Source of the DNA: an uncultured Collinsella sp.
Lineage (GTDB): Bacteria; Actinomycetota; Coriobacteriia; Coriobacteriales; Coriobacteriaceae
DNA: 14,874 nucleotides
Reading direction: 5' to 3'
Assembly (NCBI GenBank): GCA_900754075.1
Contig: CAAEBN010000022.1
Coordinates: 1-14,874, forward strand
The translations under genes and the position numbers were made by a program. Below, piece after piece: positions 14,744-14,874 of this stretch. Within the stretch, counting starts at the first letter, position 1; every line of letters begins with the position of its first letter. Below the pieces are notes generated by a model. That model saw only the letters and a program-made list of their open reading frames with translations. It was not told where the DNA came from and ran no database searches.

Positions 14744-14775
14744 AAAAAAGGGGGAGGCCGCGAGGCCTCCCCCTT
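14744..14775 (-). terminator. Intrinsic terminator of the rRNA operon
   Basis: A perfect 12-bp stem (AAGGGGGAGGCC at 14748-14759 with GGCCTCCCCCTT at 14764-14775) closes a 4-base loop and is followed on the minus strand by six T residues. It lies about 35 bases beyond the 5S 3' end and is a textbook strong rRNA-operon terminator. Confidence 0.92.
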
Positions 14776-14808
14776 CTCAGTTCAAGCGCACGGCTCGGTG
14801 CCGTCCAC

Positions 14809-14874
14809 CGGTCAGCGGCGCCCTGGCCTCCCACGGGCTGACCCCGCAGTACTCTCGGCGCGATGGGGCTTAGC
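14809..14874 (-). rRNA. rrf: 5S ribosomal RNA, 3' part (runs off right edge)
   Basis: On the minus strand the sequence has the order of a 5S rRNA 3' half: GCTAAGCCCCATC near loop B/C, GCCGAGAGTACTGCGGGG (the 5S G-A-T/A-x-GTACT-GCGGGG block), CCCGTGGGAGGCCAGGG (usual form GGGAGAGTAGG) and the terminal GCCGCTGACC that closes helix I. About 66 of roughly 116 bases are inside the window; the 5' part and any 23S/16S genes would lie to the right. The exact 3' end is uncertain by a few bases. A small ACGGC-GCCGT hairpin (14790-14804) lies between it and the terminator and may be a processing element. Confidence 0.85.

Noticed and set aside
14617..14745. Longer coaE start at 14745
   Set aside because: It would begin close to the rRNA terminator and add 43 non-family residues; the ATG at 14616 has GGGAGG upstream and starts just before the P-loop.
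1..14874. CRISPR arrays, insertion sequences, phage or toxin-antitoxin genes
   Set aside because: No spaced direct repeats, transposase-like proteins, terminal inverted repeats or small gene pairs were found; all sizeable regions are explained by housekeeping genes.

Overview
The window reads as ordinary chromosomal housekeeping DNA from a high-GC Gram-positive anaerobe, most likely a Coriobacteriia (Collinsella-like) actinobacterium. This rests on the GC-rich codon use, a LexA box of the CGAAC-N4-GTTCG type found in Gram-positives, an LtaS-type polymerase and Mrp plus anaerobe-type flavoproteins; I could not confirm the taxon by search. Eleven genes are visible: ten protein genes, one of them cut by the left edge, and the 3' part of a 5S rRNA cut by the right edge. 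No mobile element, CRISPR array, tRNA or phage gene was seen, and no gene-free stretch exceeds about 260 bases.

Left block, minus strand (1-4728): uvrA is followed by its own hairpin terminator, then ybaK (Cys-tRNA(Pro) deacylase) and, 3 bases later, murJ (lipid II flippase; N-terminal 403 codons only). MurJ carries a roughly 250-residue acidic, low-complexity cytoplasmic tail with three copies of a P-x-E-T-A-V-[FY]-L motif, which is the most interesting feature here. A good LexA/SOS-box match lies upstream of uvrA, in the region shared with the divergent next gene.

Central block, plus strand (4922-11043): a membrane LtaS-family phosphoglycerol transferase; then a unit starting at a recognisable promoter, with mrp (Fe-S cluster carrier) directly followed by an HI0933/BaiN-type flavoprotein whose GTG start abuts the mrp stop. 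After a consensus -10 box and an intrinsic-terminator-like hairpin comes a COG2509-type FAD-dependent dehydrogenase. A strong hairpin (11070-11105) separates it from the convergent right block.

Right block, minus strand (11109-14874): coming from the right edge, the end of a 5S rRNA with a very strong terminator, then coaE (last step of CoA synthesis), a membrane-anchored lytic transglycosylase overlapping coaE, and uvrB. Themes are excision repair (uvrA, uvrB, far apart and on the same strand), envelope biogenesis (murJ, LtaS-like, lytic transglycosylase), redox/Fe-S chemistry (mrp and two flavoproteins) and CoA synthesis. I found no clear new multi-gene system; the leads are the MurJ tail, the SOS box, the nested promoter/terminator at 9334-9384 and an atypical BaiN-family protein.
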